Of a DNA stretch of 64,000 nt, positions 63,572-64,000 are shown piece after piece. Location of the stretch: contig NC_033627.1 of NCBI RefSeq assembly GCF_001540865.1, positions 2,151,843-2,215,842 on the forward strand, given 5' to 3'. Positions within the stretch are counted from its first letter, which is position 1, and every line of letters starts with the position of its first letter. Position numbers and translations under genes: made by a program. Origin of the DNA: Ananas comosus (Eukaryota; Streptophyta; Magnoliopsida; Poales; Bromeliaceae). The notes beneath the pieces were generated by a model, which saw nothing but the letters and a program-made list of their open reading frames with translations, made no database searches and had not been told where the DNA came from.

Positions 63572-63690
63572 TCACTAATTATTCCTAATACAAATAGCAA
63601 AATGTATGATAATTGATATTCGAGGTCCCAGATTCGAAGCTTAATTATTTCATATTTTTAGTTAAATTTATTTTTAACCTCAAAAAGTAT
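63572..63690 (+). mobile_element. tRNA-derived SINE, old truncated copy
   Basis: TTATTCCTAATACAAATAGC, AAAATGTATGATAATTGATA, TTCGAGGTCCCAGATTCGAA, GCTTAATTATTTCATATTTT and TTAAATTTATTTTTAACC follow the SINE order. The tail is replaced by TA-rich DNA. Confidence 0.55.
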
Positions 63691-63708
63691 ATATATCTCA
63701 TATATATA

Positions 63709-63742
63709 GTTGTTGTGTTGTTGTTGTTGCTGCTGTTGTTGT
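63709..63742. repeat. Microsatellite (TTG)n
   Basis: About ten TTG/TGC-type units. Confidence 0.85.
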
Positions 63743-63812
63743 TTTCACCATTGCATTTAATTCACTCGTCCTTTCAAAGCACCAAAAACCAATCTAACAT
63801 TTAATTGTTCTT

Positions 63813-63968
63813 ACCGACCGTTTCTAGTGCAAGTGGCAAAAAGACTTGGTGGTTGATACCAGAGACCTAAGTTCGAATTCTAATTGATTCATATTTTTAG
63901 CTAAGTTTATTTTTAAATAAAATAAACAAAGCGGATAGCATACTATCTTTCTCTAAAAAAAAAAATAC
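63813..63968 (+). mobile_element. tRNA-derived SINE with TSD
   Basis: ACCGACCGTTTCTAGTGCAA, GTGGCAAAAAGACTTGGTGG, TTGATACCAGAGACCT, AAGTTCGAATTCTAATTG, AAGTTTATTTTTAAATAA, GCGGATAGCATACTATC, TTTCTCT and poly(A). A 12-bp duplication with one mismatch flanks it (TTAATTGTTCTT at 63801-63812; TTAGTTGTTCTT at 63969-63980). Confidence 0.75.
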
Positions 63969-64000
63969 TTAGTTGTTCTTTTTTACTTTTTTTTTTATTA

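Overview
The window is nuclear DNA of a flowering plant. Genes are few and intron-bearing or GC3-rich, there is no operon structure, and AT-rich intergenic DNA is packed with foldback/MITE elements, SINEs, LINEs and solo LTRs. The very GC-rich, intronless NCED gene and the CCHC-before-DUF4283 LINE ORF1 point to a monocot. I suspect a commelinid such as pineapple, but this is inference only. Six isolated single-N positions (11795, 26190, 43176, 48179, 49703, 52155), most beside homopolymers or repeats, suggest a draft assembly.

Only two host protein-coding genes can be supported. (1) On the minus strand, 13007-16441 (possibly from 16576), is a four-exon gene whose spliced frame closes exactly at 307 aa. 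It has two GRF zinc fingers, each split by an intron, followed by two CCHC zinc knuckles. Its first intron holds a rearranged copy of mitochondrial 26S rRNA. (2) On the plus strand, 52748-54630, is an intronless 9-cis-epoxycarotenoid dioxygenase (NCED, the rate-limiting enzyme of abscisic acid synthesis). All four iron-binding histidines are present, but the transit-peptide end and the catalytic body lie in different frames, implying one missing base. A TATA box and a CCACGTGG element lie upstream.

Layout: 1-8650 is a field of MITEs and long foldback elements with AT-rich filler. 8650-13000 is unassigned non-coding DNA plus one TIR element. 13007-16650 is the GRF/CCHC gene and its promoter. 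16900-31300 is intergenic, with nested SINEs, a nested LINE-in-LINE insertion, a 169-bp direct duplication and clusters of ACGT motifs. 31327-37543 is a two-ORF LINE (LINE-A) with both ORFs open and a perfect 15-bp target-site duplication. 37600-52000 holds LTR fragments, two solo LTRs, more MITEs and a G-quadruplex-prone tract. 52000-55200 is the NCED locus. 55300-64000 is intergenic with a LINE-B fragment (57390-58345), more MITEs and SINEs.

The strongest system-level signal is a retroposon partnership. A tRNA-derived SINE family (about ten copies) and a separate LINE family (LINE-B) end in the same 3' module: a GGTAGC(G/A)TGCTACC palindrome, then a CTATCTCTC-type stretch, then poly(A). Ultra-short insertions made of little more than this tail, flanked by target-site duplications, occur at 14008-14053 and 56178-56199. 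LINE-A has a different tail and its own ultra-short insertion at 39393-39438.
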